DNA from: Marinobacter salexigens
GTDB taxonomy: Bacteria; Pseudomonadota; Gammaproteobacteria; Pseudomonadales; Oleiphilaceae
Reading direction: 5' to 3'
NCBI RefSeq assembly: GCF_018860765.1
Contig: NZ_JAHKPV010000001.1
Span: forward strand, 343,948 to 407,947
Length of the DNA: 64,000 nt
Of this stretch, positions 7,560 through 19,097 are shown piece after piece. The notes beneath the pieces were generated by a model that was given only the letters and a program-made list of their open reading frames with translations, was not told the DNA's origin and did not search any database. The first letter of the stretch is position 1. Each line of letters starts with the position of its first letter. Made by a program: the position numbers and the translations under genes.

Positions 7560-9044
7560 GTGAATGATAGCAATAGCTCCCCGACCCCTCCCGCTGATAA
7601 GTCTCTGGACAACCCACCAACCAACCTTGAGCAGGATTTGGCCACACGGTTCCCCACCGCCTACACCATTCTGTTTCTGCTGATTATATTTGTTGCGGCG
7701 CTAACCTGGATGATACCTGCAGGTCAGTACGATCGGGCGATGAACGAAGACGTCGGTCGCGAAGTAGCCGTTCCCGGCACCTACCAGACAGTGGACCCAA
7801 ATCCTCAGGGTTTTATGGAGGTGATGCTCGCACCCACAGCCGGGTTTTATGATCCGGACAGTTACGTAGCCAACGCTATTGATGTTGCCCTGTTCGTACT
7901 TTTCCTAGGCGGCTTCCTCGGGGTAATGAACGCCACAGGGGCCATTGATACCGGGATACGCAGCGCCATGCGACACCTCAAAGGCCATGAAGTCTGGATG
8001 ATCCCGATATTGATGACCCTATTTGCCATTGGCGGCACAACCTATGGTATGGCCGAGGAGACGCTGGCTTTCTATGCCATTTTGATCCCGGTAATGATGG
8101 CCGCCGGATACGATGCAGTAACAGGGGTGGCCATCATTCTAGTCGGTGCCGGTATCGGTGTACTCGGCTCAACCATTAACCCATTCGCCACAGTCATCGC
8201 AGCCAACGCGGCTCAAATTCCCTTCACTGACGGCATTGTCGTGCGCTTTATTCTGCTGATTGGCGGCCTGCTAATTTGCTCGGCTTACGTTATGCGATAT
8301 GCCATTCGTGTAAAAGCAGATCCTTCTCGTTCGGTTGTTTCCCGGCAATGGGATGCTCACCGACGGCTTTTTCTGGGCAAGCACGAGAATGAAGTCGATG
8401 ACTCCACACTAACCAGAACACAAATTGTTGCCCTGCTGATTTTTGCTGCAACCTTTGTTGTCATGATCTGGGGCGTTTCGTCACAGGGTTGGTGGATGGC
8501 CCGTATGGGTGCGCTGTTTTTTGGTGCAGCTATCGTAATCGGGTTTATTGCCCGCCTTGGCGAGAAGAAACTCACCGGCAGTTTTGTAGACGGTGCACGC
8601 GACCTTTTGGGTGTCGCTCTGGTGGTGGGTCTGGCAAGGGGCATTGTGGTGATTATGGATCAGGGAATGATTGCAGATACCATTTTGCACAGCGCTGAAA
8701 CATCCCTCGGCGGTCTGCCGGAACTGGCGTTTATCAACCTGATGTTCTGGATTGAGATAGGCATGAGCTTCTTTGTACCCTCTTCATCCGGGCTGGCGGT
8801 TCTGTCAATGCCGATTCTGGCGCCGCTTGCTGATTTCGCCAACGTGGGCCGCGACCTTGTCGTCACAGCCTTCCAGTCTGCCAACGGTCTAGTAAACCTA
8901 ATCAACCCAACCTTTGCCGTAGTGGTCGGCGGCCTGGCAATTGGCCGTGTGTCCTACGACCGCTGGATAGCGTTTATTTGGCCGTTGCTTCTGATTCTTA
9001 CCATCTTCATTTCGGTGGTTATCAGCGCAGCCGCACTCATTTAA
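7560..9044 (+). CDS. arcD: YfcC/C4-dicarboxylate-carrier-like permease, probable arginine/ornithine antiporter
   Basis: A 494-residue polytopic inner-membrane protein with a hydrophilic start of about 30 residues. Conserved stretches such as GGTTYGMAEETLAFY and FFVPSSSGLAVLSMPI place it in the YfcC family (C4dic_anaerob). These proteins occupy the ArcD position in many arginine deiminase loci. The job inferred from context is exchange of external arginine for internal ornithine. The start is GTG at 7560 after AGGAG; arcA follows 14 bases after the stop. It is not related to the classical Pseudomonas ArcD, so substrate is inferred from the operon only. Confidence 0.82.
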   Translation: MNDSNSSPTPPADKSLDNPPTNLEQDLATRFPTAYTILFLLIIFVAALTWMIPAGQYDRAMNEDVGREVAVPGTYQTVDPNPQGFMEVMLAPTAGFYDPDSYVANAIDVALFVLFLGGFLGVMNATGAIDTGIRSAMRHLKGHEVWMIPILMTLFAIGGTTYGMAEETLAFYAILIPVMMAAGYDAVTGVAIILVGAGIGVLGSTINPFATVIAANAAQIPFTDGIVVRFILLIGGLLICSAYVMRYAIRVKADPSRSVVSRQWDAHRRLFLGKHENEVDDSTLTRTQIVALLIFAATFVVMIWGVSSQGWWMARMGALFFGAAIVIGFIARLGEKKLTGSFVDGARDLLGVALVVGLARGIVVIMDQGMIADTILHSAETSLGGLPELAFINLMFWIEIGMSFFVPSSSGLAVLSMPILAPLADFANVGRDLVVTAFQSANGLVNLINPTFAVVVGGLAIGRVSYDRWIAFIWPLLLILTIFISVVISAAALI

Positions 9045-9058
9045 TGGAGGATTAAACC

Positions 9059-10288
9059 ATGTCCGAACACACGCTTGGAGTACATTCAGAAACCGGAAAA
9101 CTGCGTCAGGTGGTTGTTTGCCGCCCTGGCCTAGCACACCGGAGGCTAACCCCATCCAACTGCGACGCCCTGTTGTTTGATGACGTTTTCTGGGTGAAGC
9201 AAGCCCAAAAAGATCACGACGTGTTCGCTGGCGTGATGCGGGAGCGGGGCGTTGAGGTTCTTGATGTTAACGAGTTGCTGGCCGAAACCTTGAACATTCC
9301 AGAAGCCCGAAAATGGATTCTGGATCATCGGATTACTTGGAACGACATAGGCGTGGGGATGATTTCTGATCTACGCGCTTGGATGGACGAGTTGTCAGGC
9401 AGCAAACTATCGGAATACCTGATTGGCGGGCTTGAAGTAGGAGACCTGCCGTTCGACCCTACCGGGCTATTCGGCAATCACTTGGGCCACTACGGCTTCG
9501 TACTACCGCCGTTGCCCAACTACCTGTTCACACGAGACAACAGCGCATGGATCTACGGCGGTGTAACTCTAAACCCCATGTACTGGGCTGCGCGCCAACC
9601 CGAGACCCTGTTGATGGCAGCCGTCTATCGCTTCCACCCGAAATTTGCGGGTAAAGTGGATGTGCTCTGGGGTGACCCTACGAAAGACCATGGCCTTGCC
9701 ACACTCGAAGGCGGCGATGTGATGCCCGTGGGCAACGGTGTTGTACTTGTGGGTATGGGCGAGCGCTCATCGCCGCAAGCTGTAGGGCAACTGGCGAATG
9801 CTATATTCGAAAGAGGCACGGCTGAACGGGTAATTGCCTGTCAGATCCCGAAATCCCGAACCGCCATGCATTTGGACACCATTTTCACATTCTGCGGCGG
9901 CAACGTTGTCACCGCGTTCAAAGAGGTCGCGGATGAAGTAGTCTGCTACGACCTCACTCCGGGAACCGGTGATAAGCACTTAGCTTTCCGTCAGGATTCC
10001 AGGCCGTTGTTTGATGTGGTTGCAGAAGTACTCGGCTATCAATCTCTGGACGTTGTCGCAACCGGTGGTAATGACCCAGCCGAACGTGAGCGGGAGCAAT
10101 GGAACGATGGCAACAATGTGCTGGCGCTAAGCCCAGGAGTCGTTATCGGCTACGACCGCAACGACGACACCAACGCAGCATTGGAATCAGCAGGCATTGA
10201 AGTGCTGTCTATTCCCGGCGCCGAGCTAGGCCGTGGCCGCGGCGGTGGGCGTTGCATGAGCTGCCCCACAATGCGTGACCCCATCTGA
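9059..10288 (+). CDS. arcA: Arginine deiminase
   Basis: ArcA hydrolyses arginine to citrulline and ammonia, the first step of the arginine deiminase pathway. The 409-residue protein has the usual length. Visible active-site elements are [23 protein letters not shown] and the C-terminal GGRCMSCP, where Cys399 matches the nucleophile (Cys406 in the Pseudomonas enzyme). A good GGAG site precedes ATG 9059. It is the second gene of the arcDABC run; arcB starts 18 bases after its stop. Confidence 0.97.
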   Translation: MSEHTLGVHSETGKLRQVVVCRPGLAHRRLTPSNCDALLFDDVFWVKQAQKDHDVFAGVMRERGVEVLDVNELLAETLNIPEARKWILDHRITWNDIGVGMISDLRAWMDELSGSKLSEYLIGGLEVGDLPFDPTGLFGNHLGHYGFVLPPLPNYLFTRDNSAWIYGGVTLNPMYWAARQPETLLMAAVYRFHPKFAGKVDVLWGDPTKDHGLATLEGGDVMPVGNGVVLVGMGERSSPQAVGQLANAIFERGTAERVIACQIPKSRTAMHLDTIFTFCGGNVVTAFKEVADEVVCYDLTPGTGDKHLAFRQDSRPLFDVVAEVLGYQSLDVVATGGNDPAEREREQWNDGNNVLALSPGVVIGYDRNDDTNAALESAGIEVLSIPGAELGRGRGGGRCMSCPTMRDPI

Positions 10289-10306
10289 CGGTAAAGGATA
10301 AAAATC

Positions 10307-11308
10307 ATGGCGTTTAACCTGAAGAATCGTCACTTCCTGACCTTACGGGATTTCTCCCCGCAAGAAATCAGTTTTCTGTTACAGCTATCCAAAGATCTTA
10401 AAGCAGCGAAATACGCCGGTACTGAGGTTCCTCAACTCAAAGGTAAAGAACTTGCGCTGATTTTTGAAAAAAACTCGACTCGAACGCGAGTAGGTTTTGA
10501 GGTGGCCGCTTACGATCAGGGAGCTCGTGTCACCTATCTTGGTCCCACAGGTACCCATATCGGTCACAAGGAGTCGGTGAAAGATACAGCGAGGGTGTTG
10601 GGGCGAGTCTACGATGGCATTGAGTATCGTGGTTTTGGCCAAAAAATTGTTGAAGAACTCGCAGAGTATGCCGGAGTTCCGGTTTACAACGGCCTGACCG
10701 ATGAGTTCCACCCCACGCAGATCCTTGCCGACTTCCTAACCATGCAAGAGCACGCTGAGAAGCCCTTGCATGAGGTGGCCTATGTTTATGTTGGAGATGC
10801 CGCAAACAATATGGGTGACAGCTTGTTGATCGGTGGCGCAAAAATGGGAATGGACGTGCGGTTGTGCGCACCAAAAGCCTGCTGGCCGAATCAGGAAATC
10901 ATAGATGAAGCTCATGCTCTCGCCCAAGAAACCGGTGCCCGAATCACGATTACAGAAGATTTGGGTGCTGCTGTTGACGGGGTAGATTTTGTCTACACCG
11001 ATGTATGGGTCTCCATGGGCGAGCCAAAAGAGAGGTGGGGCGAGCGGATCAAGCTGTTAATGCCTTATCAGGTGAACGCCGCACTAATGGAGAAAACCGG
11101 CAACCCGCGAGCCCGTTTTATGCATTGCTTGCCCGCTTTTCACAATACCGAAACAACAGTAGGCAAAGAGATAGAGGCCGAATTCGGCATTACCGCCATG
11201 GAGGTGACGGACGACGTTTTCGAAAGCCCTGCATCCATCGTGTTTGATCAGGCCGAAAACCGCATGCACACCATCAAGGCAGTTCTGGTCGCCACACTCG
11301 GAGCCTGA
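10307..11308 (+). CDS. arcB: Ornithine carbamoyltransferase, catabolic
   Basis: ArcB splits citrulline by phosphorolysis into ornithine and carbamoyl phosphate when acting in the deiminase pathway. The 333-residue protein carries the carbamoyl phosphate motif [18 protein letters not shown], the ornithine-site region DVWVSMGE and HCLPAFHN. Length and ending match catabolic OTCases of the ArcB/ArgI group. Catabolic assignment comes from its place between arcA and arcC. The start has an AAAGGA ribosome site. Confidence 0.96.
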   Translation: MAFNLKNRHFLTLRDFSPQEISFLLQLSKDLKAAKYAGTEVPQLKGKELALIFEKNSTRTRVGFEVAAYDQGARVTYLGPTGTHIGHKESVKDTARVLGRVYDGIEYRGFGQKIVEELAEYAGVPVYNGLTDEFHPTQILADFLTMQEHAEKPLHEVAYVYVGDAANNMGDSLLIGGAKMGMDVRLCAPKACWPNQEIIDEAHALAQETGARITITEDLGAAVDGVDFVYTDVWVSMGEPKERWGERIKLLMPYQVNAALMEKTGNPRARFMHCLPAFHNTETTVGKEIEAEFGITAMEVTDDVFESPASIVFDQAENRMHTIKAVLVATLGA

Positions 11309-11342
11309 TGCTGGTTTGAATTGCTGATATAGGATGCACAGT

Positions 11343-14065
<2,723 letters not shown>

Positions 14066-14069
<4 letters not shown>

Positions 14070-14368
14070 GCCAGAAAAATGATCGCTCAGCGGAGGACAT
14101 ACGGCGCAGTGCCGAGCGCATGAAGCGCTCCCGCGATGAGCCAGGGGTCAGCCCTCTGCGCGGGCTAGGAGCCTTCGGAATCATTGGCTGGTCGATTTCT
14201 GTGCCCACCGTGGGCGGGGCCTTTCTGGGGTTGTGGCTGAACGACGTAGCACCACAGAACTTTTCCTGGCCCATTGCCCTGATTCTGGGTGGCGTGGTTG
14301 CAGGAGGCATTATTGCTTGGAGCTGGATCGAACGAGAAGGGCCAGAGCGCAAGGGAGACAAACGTTGA
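14066..14368 (+). CDS. atpQ: N-type ATPase accessory membrane protein AtpQ (AtpZ/AtpI-like)
   Basis: A 100-residue protein with a charged N-terminus and two predicted membrane helices at about 31-55 and 66-88. The helices contain the glycine-rich segments VGGAFLGLW and GGVVAGGII seen in AtpZ/AtpI-like proteins. In N-ATPase operons AtpQ always sits between atpC and atpR and is thought to help assembly or ion supply of the membrane sector. The assignment rests on position plus topology. It overlaps both neighbours by a few bases. Confidence 0.85.
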
Positions 14369-14679
14369 TAATTGTAGATTGGCCAGCGGTATTGCTGGGG
14401 TTTTCATTTGGTTTGCCCTTCAGCGCGCTGTTCTTCATCGGGCTGGCCTGGGGCATGCGGCGCGCACTGAGCTCTGATCAACCCGGGCTCTGGCTGATGG
14501 CCAGCTCTTTCTGCCGAATCGCGGTGCTGCTTAGCGTTGGTTTTCTGGTAACGGCTTACGCTGGCAGTAACTGGGCCATCGCCGGCTACGGTCTAGCGTT
14601 TTTCCTTACGCGGCTGGTGGCCGTGCTTTGGGCCAGAATCAACAAGGCACCCGCAACGGCTACACAGGAGGGCGCATAG
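14365..14679 (+). CDS. atpR: N-type ATPase accessory membrane protein AtpR
   Basis: A 104-residue protein with three predicted membrane helices (about 5-28, 41-63 and 68-90). The reading frame is open upstream to 14233, but TTG at 14365 overlaps the atpQ stop (TTGA), has GGGAG 7 bases before it and gives the expected small size. Arginines inside or next to helices (Arg51 and Arg83) are visible. AtpR of N-ATPases has been proposed to place an arginine near the c-ring carboxylate. Function is known only by association with this operon type. Confidence 0.83.
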   Translation: MIIVDWPAVLLGFSFGLPFSALFFIGLAWGMRRALSSDQPGLWLMASSFCRIAVLLSVGFLVTAYAGSNWAIAGYGLAFFLTRLVAVLWARINKAPATATQEGA

Positions 14680-15377
14680 TGCAGCTTACCCCCGATGACA
14701 TTATCGTTTTTACACTGGCCGGCTGGAAGGTTAACGCCACCATCGTTAACACTTGGATTGTGATGGCGTTACTGGTGGGTATTTCCATGCTGATTACCCG
14801 CAACCTCCGACCGGATGTACCGCCCAATCGCTGGCGCACCGCGCTGGAAGTCATCGTAAAACTGATTCAGAGCCAGATCGAAGAGGTTACCCGAAACTCT
14901 GCACGCCACGTGATGTACTTTGCCGGCACCCTGTTCCTATTCATCGCCTTATCAAACCTGATGTTGGTGGTACCCGGATTTTCACCGCCCACATCGTCAC
15001 TATCTACCACAGCGGCACTGGCCTTGTCTGTGCTGGTAGCGGTACCGGTGTTCGGCATCGCCAGTGGGGGTGTAGGGCATTACCTCAAAACCTTTATTGA
15101 ACCCTCGGTCATCATGTTGCCGTTCAACATCATCGGCGAGTTCTCCCGAGGTATTTCGCTGGCTATCCGCCTTTACGGCAACGTAATGAGCGGCGCGGTC
15201 ATAGCAGCCATCCTGCTTACTGTCGCGCCATTTTTCTTCCCGGTGGTTATGGATATGCTTGGCCTATTAACCGGCATGATTCAAGCCTACATATTCGCCA
15301 TTCTAGCCACCGTCTATATTTCATCTGCTACCGCAGAGCCAGACCACCCAGCGCTCAAGAAAGAGGATAAATCATGA
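14679..15377 (+). CDS. atpB: N-type ATPase subunit a
   Basis: A 232-residue membrane stator subunit. The essential arginine is Arg164 in GEFSRGISLAIRLYGNVM, which faces the c-ring carboxylate and separates the two ion half-channels. The frame is open upstream to 14628. GTG at 14679 overlaps the atpR stop, has AGGAG 9 bases before it and removes an unlikely hydrophilic extension, so I chose it. The C-terminal region GMIQAYIFAILATVYIS is typical of subunit a. The stop overlaps the atpE start by 4 bases. Confidence 0.94.
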   Translation: MQLTPDDIIVFTLAGWKVNATIVNTWIVMALLVGISMLITRNLRPDVPPNRWRTALEVIVKLIQSQIEEVTRNSARHVMYFAGTLFLFIALSNLMLVVPGFSPPTSSLSTTAALALSVLVAVPVFGIASGGVGHYLKTFIEPSVIMLPFNIIGEFSRGISLAIRLYGNVMSGAVIAAILLTVAPFFFPVVMDMLGLLTGMIQAYIFAILATVYISSATAEPDHPALKKEDKS

Positions 15378-15652
15378 CCGATCTTGCCATTATTGCGGCC
15401 ATCTCCATATTTACCGCCGGCCTGACCATTGCCATCGGAGCCATTGGCCCGGCGCTGGGCGAAGGCCGCGCCGCCGCGGCAGCAATTGCTGCCATTGCAC
15501 AGCAACCGGATGCAGCTCCAACTCTGTCACGCACACTGTTTGTGAGTCTGGCGATGATTGAATCCACCGCCATCTACTGCTTTGTTGTGGCGATGATTCT
15601 GATTTTCGCCAATCCGTTCTGGGATGCCATGCAGGTTGCCGCAGGAGGCTAG
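15374..15652 (+). CDS. atpE: N-type ATPase subunit c with two-carboxylate ion site
   Basis: A 92-residue hairpin that forms the membrane rotor ring. Helix 1 contains GPALGEGRAAA with Glu30, and helix 2 contains MIESTAIY with Glu63, Ser64 and Tyr68. Aligned by eye with the Na+ ring of Ilyobacter tartaricus, Glu30 takes the place of Gln32, and Glu63-Ser64-Tyr68 match Glu65-Ser66-Tyr70. Two carboxylates with the Ser and Tyr form a Na+-type site. At least one N-ATPase ring of similar type has been reported to be proton specific, however, so ion choice is open. Loop AQQPDA is normal. Confidence 0.95.
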   Translation: MTDLAIIAAISIFTAGLTIAIGAIGPALGEGRAAAAAIAAIAQQPDAAPTLSRTLFVSLAMIESTAIYCFVVAMILIFANPFWDAMQVAAGG

Positions 15653-15660
15653 AGCCGATC

Positions 15661-16431
15661 ATGTCCATTGACTGGATAACCGTTATCGCGCAGATCGCCA
15701 ACTTTTTGGTACTGGTGTGGCTGCTGAAGCGCTTTCTCTATCGCCCGATTCTCAATGGCATAGATGCCCGCGAGGCTGAAATAAAACGCCGCATGGCAGA
15801 GGCCGGAGAGGCCGAGAAAAAGGCTCAGGCTGCCGAAGCGGAGTTCCGCCAGCAGCAAAAACAGCTGTTCTCAGATCAGGATGCTGTGGTTAAAGAAGCC
15901 CTGAGGGAATCAGAAGTTCAACGCGACAGCCTCCTGGCCGAAGCCCGCACCAAACTGGAGCGGGAACAGCAAGACTGGCACAAGCACCTTGAGCGTGAAC
16001 GCCAGAAGTTCACCGCACAGTTGCAGCGTGCAGGCGAAGAAACCCTGCTGGAGCTAACCCGAAAAGCACTGAGGGATCTCGCGGACGAATCTCTGGAAGA
16101 AGCTATCGTTCGCCATGTAAGCGCGCGTTTACGGCCTATTGTCGGCGAGCTCTCGGAGGCTGCAGGCGACAGCAAGGAAGCGGTAGCAACCACACGCGAC
16201 ACCTTGCCTGAAGCGGCACAGGCGCTGCTACTCGCTGATGTACAAAGCCTGCTACCAGGCATAGACCTGCGTTTTGAAAGCGACTCACAACAAGCGCCAG
16301 GCCTGATTCTGCGGGTTGGCGGCGCCCAGATAGCCTGGACAGTGGACAGTTACACCGAAGAATTTGACGCGTTATTAAACGAGCGCATGGCTGCGGGTGC
16401 TTCCGGGCGCATTCAGCCGACGGGCACATAA
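15661..16431 (+). CDS. atpF: N-type ATPase subunit b with delta-like C-terminal part
   Basis: A 256-residue peripheral-stalk subunit, about 100 residues longer than a usual b subunit. Residues 5-25 form the membrane anchor (IAQIANFLVLVWLLKRFLY). Residues about 35-140 are a highly charged heptad-like coiled coil. The last 50-60 residues (PGLILRVGGAQIAWTVDSY onward) follow the pattern of the C-terminal end of subunit delta. No separate delta gene is in the operon, as usual in N-ATPases. I infer a b-delta fusion-like protein that ties the stalk to the head. Confidence 0.88.
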   Translation: MSIDWITVIAQIANFLVLVWLLKRFLYRPILNGIDAREAEIKRRMAEAGEAEKKAQAAEAEFRQQQKQLFSDQDAVVKEALRESEVQRDSLLAEARTKLEREQQDWHKHLERERQKFTAQLQRAGEETLLELTRKALRDLADESLEEAIVRHVSARLRPIVGELSEAAGDSKEAVATTRDTLPEAAQALLLADVQSLLPGIDLRFESDSQQAPGLILRVGGAQIAWTVDSYTEEFDALLNERMAAGASGRIQPTGT

Positions 16432-16467
16432 ACCCGGTCGTGAATAATAAAGGAAAGATTAATCGCT

Positions 16468-18072
16468 ATGACCGACACCGATCACAGTGTTCCGGAAAAC
16501 CGCTTTCCATCACATTCTCAACCGCACGCTGAATTGCATTCAGCCGAGCAGTTCGAGGCATGGCGGAAATCCATGCTGGCGGCGCCCGCGCCTGCGCCGG
16601 TATTAACTGAGGTCGGCAGGGTCACTGAAGTGGGCGATGGTGTTGCAATTGTGACCGGCCTGGCTCGTGCCTTGGCCGATGAGCTGCTGATTTTTGAGTG
16701 CGGCATTCAAGGTATAGTGCTGGATCTGGAACCTGGTCGGCTCGGTGTGATTCTTCTCGGGCCTTCCGAGCTCATCACTTTGGGTGAGGATGTGCGCCGC
16801 ACCCGTAAGGTGGTAAGCGTGCCAATAGGCCCGGCGTTTCTCGGGCGCGTGGTCGACGCCATGGGCCGCCCGAGGGACGGTTTGGGGCCTATCACCGCTG
16901 TAACAGAAACCCCCATTGAAGCAGAAGCACCGGGCATTCTCACCCGCTCGGCGATTTCCCGGCCATTGGCCACGGGCCTCAAAGCCATTGATGCCGCCGT
17001 ACCTGTGGGTCTTGGCCAACGTGAGCTGATCATTGGTGACCGACAAACTGGCAAAACCTCCATTGCCATAGACACCATGCTGAACCAGTCGCGCTCGGAT
17101 GTTATCTGTCTCTATTGTGCTATCGGCCAGCGCGGTGATGCCGTATCCCGGGTTATCGCGGCCCTGAAAAAAGGCAATATGCTGGCACGCAGCATCGTGA
17201 TGTCGGCCGGTGACGAAGAAACACCGGGGTTGGCGTACATCGCGCCCTATTCCGCTATGGCCATGGCAGAATACTTTTCCGATCAGGGTCGGGATGTATT
17301 GATCATTTTTGATGACCTTACCCACCACGCCCGCTCCTATCGGGAGTTGTCACTTCTGTTGCGCCGGCCACCGGGGCGCGAAGCTTTCCCCGGCGATATT
17401 TTCTATGTTCATGCGCGCTTACTGGAGCGGGCTGGCCAGTTTACTCAGGAAGCGGGTGGTGGCTCGATTACCGCCTTGCCCGTGGTGGAAACCCAGGCGG
17501 AGAACCTGTCTGCCTACATTCCCACCAATCTGATCTCCATTACCGACGGACAAATTTACCTGTCACCGCGACTGGTGCGCCGAAACCAGTTCCCTGCTGT
17601 GGATCTGGGTTTGTCCGTTTCCCGCGTGGGCGGCAAAGCCCAAAGCCGCACCTTACGGCAAGTGGCTGGTAATTTGCGGGTCACACTGTCGCAGTTCGAA
17701 GAACTGGAAGACTTCGCCCGCTTTGGCACAAGACTGGACGACACCACCCGCGCCCGGCTAACTCGCGGTGCGGCCGTTCGTACCGCCATGCGTCAGGCCG
17801 AACGCGATCCCATGCCCGCCGCAGAGCAGTTGGCGGTGTTGATTGCCGCTATGGAAGGGATTTTCGATGCCTTGCCCGAAGAGCAACTGGGCAATGCCAT
17901 GGACCGCATCCGTACCGCTGCCCGAAAGCACTTCCAATTCATCGATGAGCGCATCAGTGAGAACAAAGGTTTAAGCGAGGAAGACCGCAAACGAATTATC
18001 ACGGCGGCGCGCAAAGCTCTGGCCGCGACCCCTGAAAGTTCAAATGAGGTCAGCCGTGCCCCAGACACTTGA
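16468..18072 (+). CDS. atpA: N-type ATPase subunit alpha
   Basis: A 534-residue non-catalytic nucleotide-binding subunit of the ATPase head. The P-loop GDRQTGKTS spans residues 190-198; [19 protein letters not shown] and [20 protein letters not shown] follow. An N-terminal extension of about 40 residues before the first beta barrel is longer than in standard alpha and poorly conserved in character. The ribosome site AAAGGA stands somewhat far from ATG 16468. The end overlaps the start of atpG. Confidence 0.96.
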   Translation: MTDTDHSVPENRFPSHSQPHAELHSAEQFEAWRKSMLAAPAPAPVLTEVGRVTEVGDGVAIVTGLARALADELLIFECGIQGIVLDLEPGRLGVILLGPSELITLGEDVRRTRKVVSVPIGPAFLGRVVDAMGRPRDGLGPITAVTETPIEAEAPGILTRSAISRPLATGLKAIDAAVPVGLGQRELIIGDRQTGKTSIAIDTMLNQSRSDVICLYCAIGQRGDAVSRVIAALKKGNMLARSIVMSAGDEETPGLAYIAPYSAMAMAEYFSDQGRDVLIIFDDLTHHARSYRELSLLLRRPPGREAFPGDIFYVHARLLERAGQFTQEAGGGSITALPVVETQAENLSAYIPTNLISITDGQIYLSPRLVRRNQFPAVDLGLSVSRVGGKAQSRTLRQVAGNLRVTLSQFEELEDFARFGTRLDDTTRARLTRGAAVRTAMRQAERDPMPAAEQLAVLIAAMEGIFDALPEEQLGNAMDRIRTAARKHFQFIDERISENKGLSEEDRKRIITAARKALAATPESSNEVSRAPDT

Positions 18073-18958
18073 GACGCTGACCCGGCACAGCGACACCCTC
18101 ACCAGCATTCGCGGCATTGTTCACACCATGAAAACACTGTCTGCGATTAACGCCGCGCCATATGAGCATGCCGCCCGCTCCATTGAGGCCTATCACCAGA
18201 CCATACTGGAAGGCTTTGCGGCCTTTGCTTACCGAACCAGCGGTATCAACCTGCAGCAGGAAGAGGCTTGGGAGCATCTGGTGATCGTATTTGGCTCCGA
18301 TCACGGGCTTTGCGGCAACTACAACGAAGCCCTCGCAGAGGTGGTGCAGCACCATTGCCAGAGCCAGACAATCGGCAAGCAGCGCCTGTTCTGCATCGGT
18401 GCACAAATGAACGATGCTCTGGATGATCAGGACCTGCTGCCAGAAGCAGTATTGCTGCCACCGGCCTCTGCCGAAGGTATAGGCCGTCTTGCTGGAGATA
18501 TCGTTACCCGTATAGACCGTTTTAGCCGGGGCCAACCTTTGCACCATCTGGCCGTCACTCTGGCATTTACCCAGCGCGGCGAACATGGCACGCGGGAGCC
18601 GACCATACAGAGCCTTCTTCCGCTTGCACCTTCTCTGCTGCAGCGTGAAAAACAATGGGACTCACGCTCACTTCCGGATTACACCATGGAGGCGGGCGCG
18701 CTGTTATCATCCCTGATTCGCAGCCATATCTTCGCCAGCGTTTTTCGTGCCTCGGCAGAAGCCATGGTGACCGAAAATTCCGCCCGGCTGGCTCTGATGC
18801 AGCAGGCTGAGCAATCGGTGGATGAACGCATTGAGGTGGTAGAGGGTGAGCTTCGGTCAGTTCGGCAAACGGAAATTACCAACGAACTGATGGATGTGAT
18901 TATCGGGTTTGAGGCGTTGAAGAAGCCGAAGAAGCGGGTGGTTTCTGAGCACCCGTAA
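18056..18958 (+). CDS. atpG: N-type ATPase subunit gamma
   Basis: The 300-residue rotor shaft of the ATPase head, last gene of the operon. The N-terminal helix ([20 protein letters not shown]) and the C-terminal helix ([19 protein letters not shown]) form the expected antiparallel coiled coil, with [14 protein letters not shown] in the middle domain. ATG 18044 is in frame, but GTG 18056 follows GAGG by 6 bases and fits better; the gene then overlaps atpA by 17 bases. Sequence is divergent from housekeeping gamma, as in other N-ATPases. Confidence 0.93.
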   Translation: MPQTLETLTRHSDTLTSIRGIVHTMKTLSAINAAPYEHAARSIEAYHQTILEGFAAFAYRTSGINLQQEEAWEHLVIVFGSDHGLCGNYNEALAEVVQHHCQSQTIGKQRLFCIGAQMNDALDDQDLLPEAVLLPPASAEGIGRLAGDIVTRIDRFSRGQPLHHLAVTLAFTQRGEHGTREPTIQSLLPLAPSLLQREKQWDSRSLPDYTMEAGALLSSLIRSHIFASVFRASAEAMVTENSARLALMQQAEQSVDERIEVVEGELRSVRQTEITNELMDVIIGFEALKKPKKRVVSEHP

Positions 18959-18982
18959 TAAAGCCCAAATTGTGCCCCAAGA

Positions 18983-19087
18983 TCACCAAGTCAGGGGCTG
19001 TCCCCAGCCGTTCCCGTGCATTAATTCCTCCAGCGGCAGGCGTGATCGCCAGCCTTTGGCCTGCAGTTTCAGGTTCTGGTCAAAAAG
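18983..19087 (-). pseudogene. Possible coding remnant (transposase-tail-like) between atpG and cobQ
   Basis: In the leftward direction a 34-codon frame without a start encodes a peptide rich in typical coding residues (LKLQAKGWRSRLPLEELMHG) and ends GQPLTW. The DNA near its end, GGGGACAGCCCCTGACTT, looks to me like the ends of Y1-type (REP-associated) transposase genes. An in-frame stop lies just upstream at 19088-19090. If real, it is the 3' end of a lost mobile gene. Evidence is by memory of similar tails only. Confidence 0.25.
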
Positions 19088-19097
19088 TTAACCCCCA

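Noticed and set aside
16603..17328. Long open frame (241 codons) antisense to atpA
   Set aside because: Shadow of a well-supported gene, no family features.
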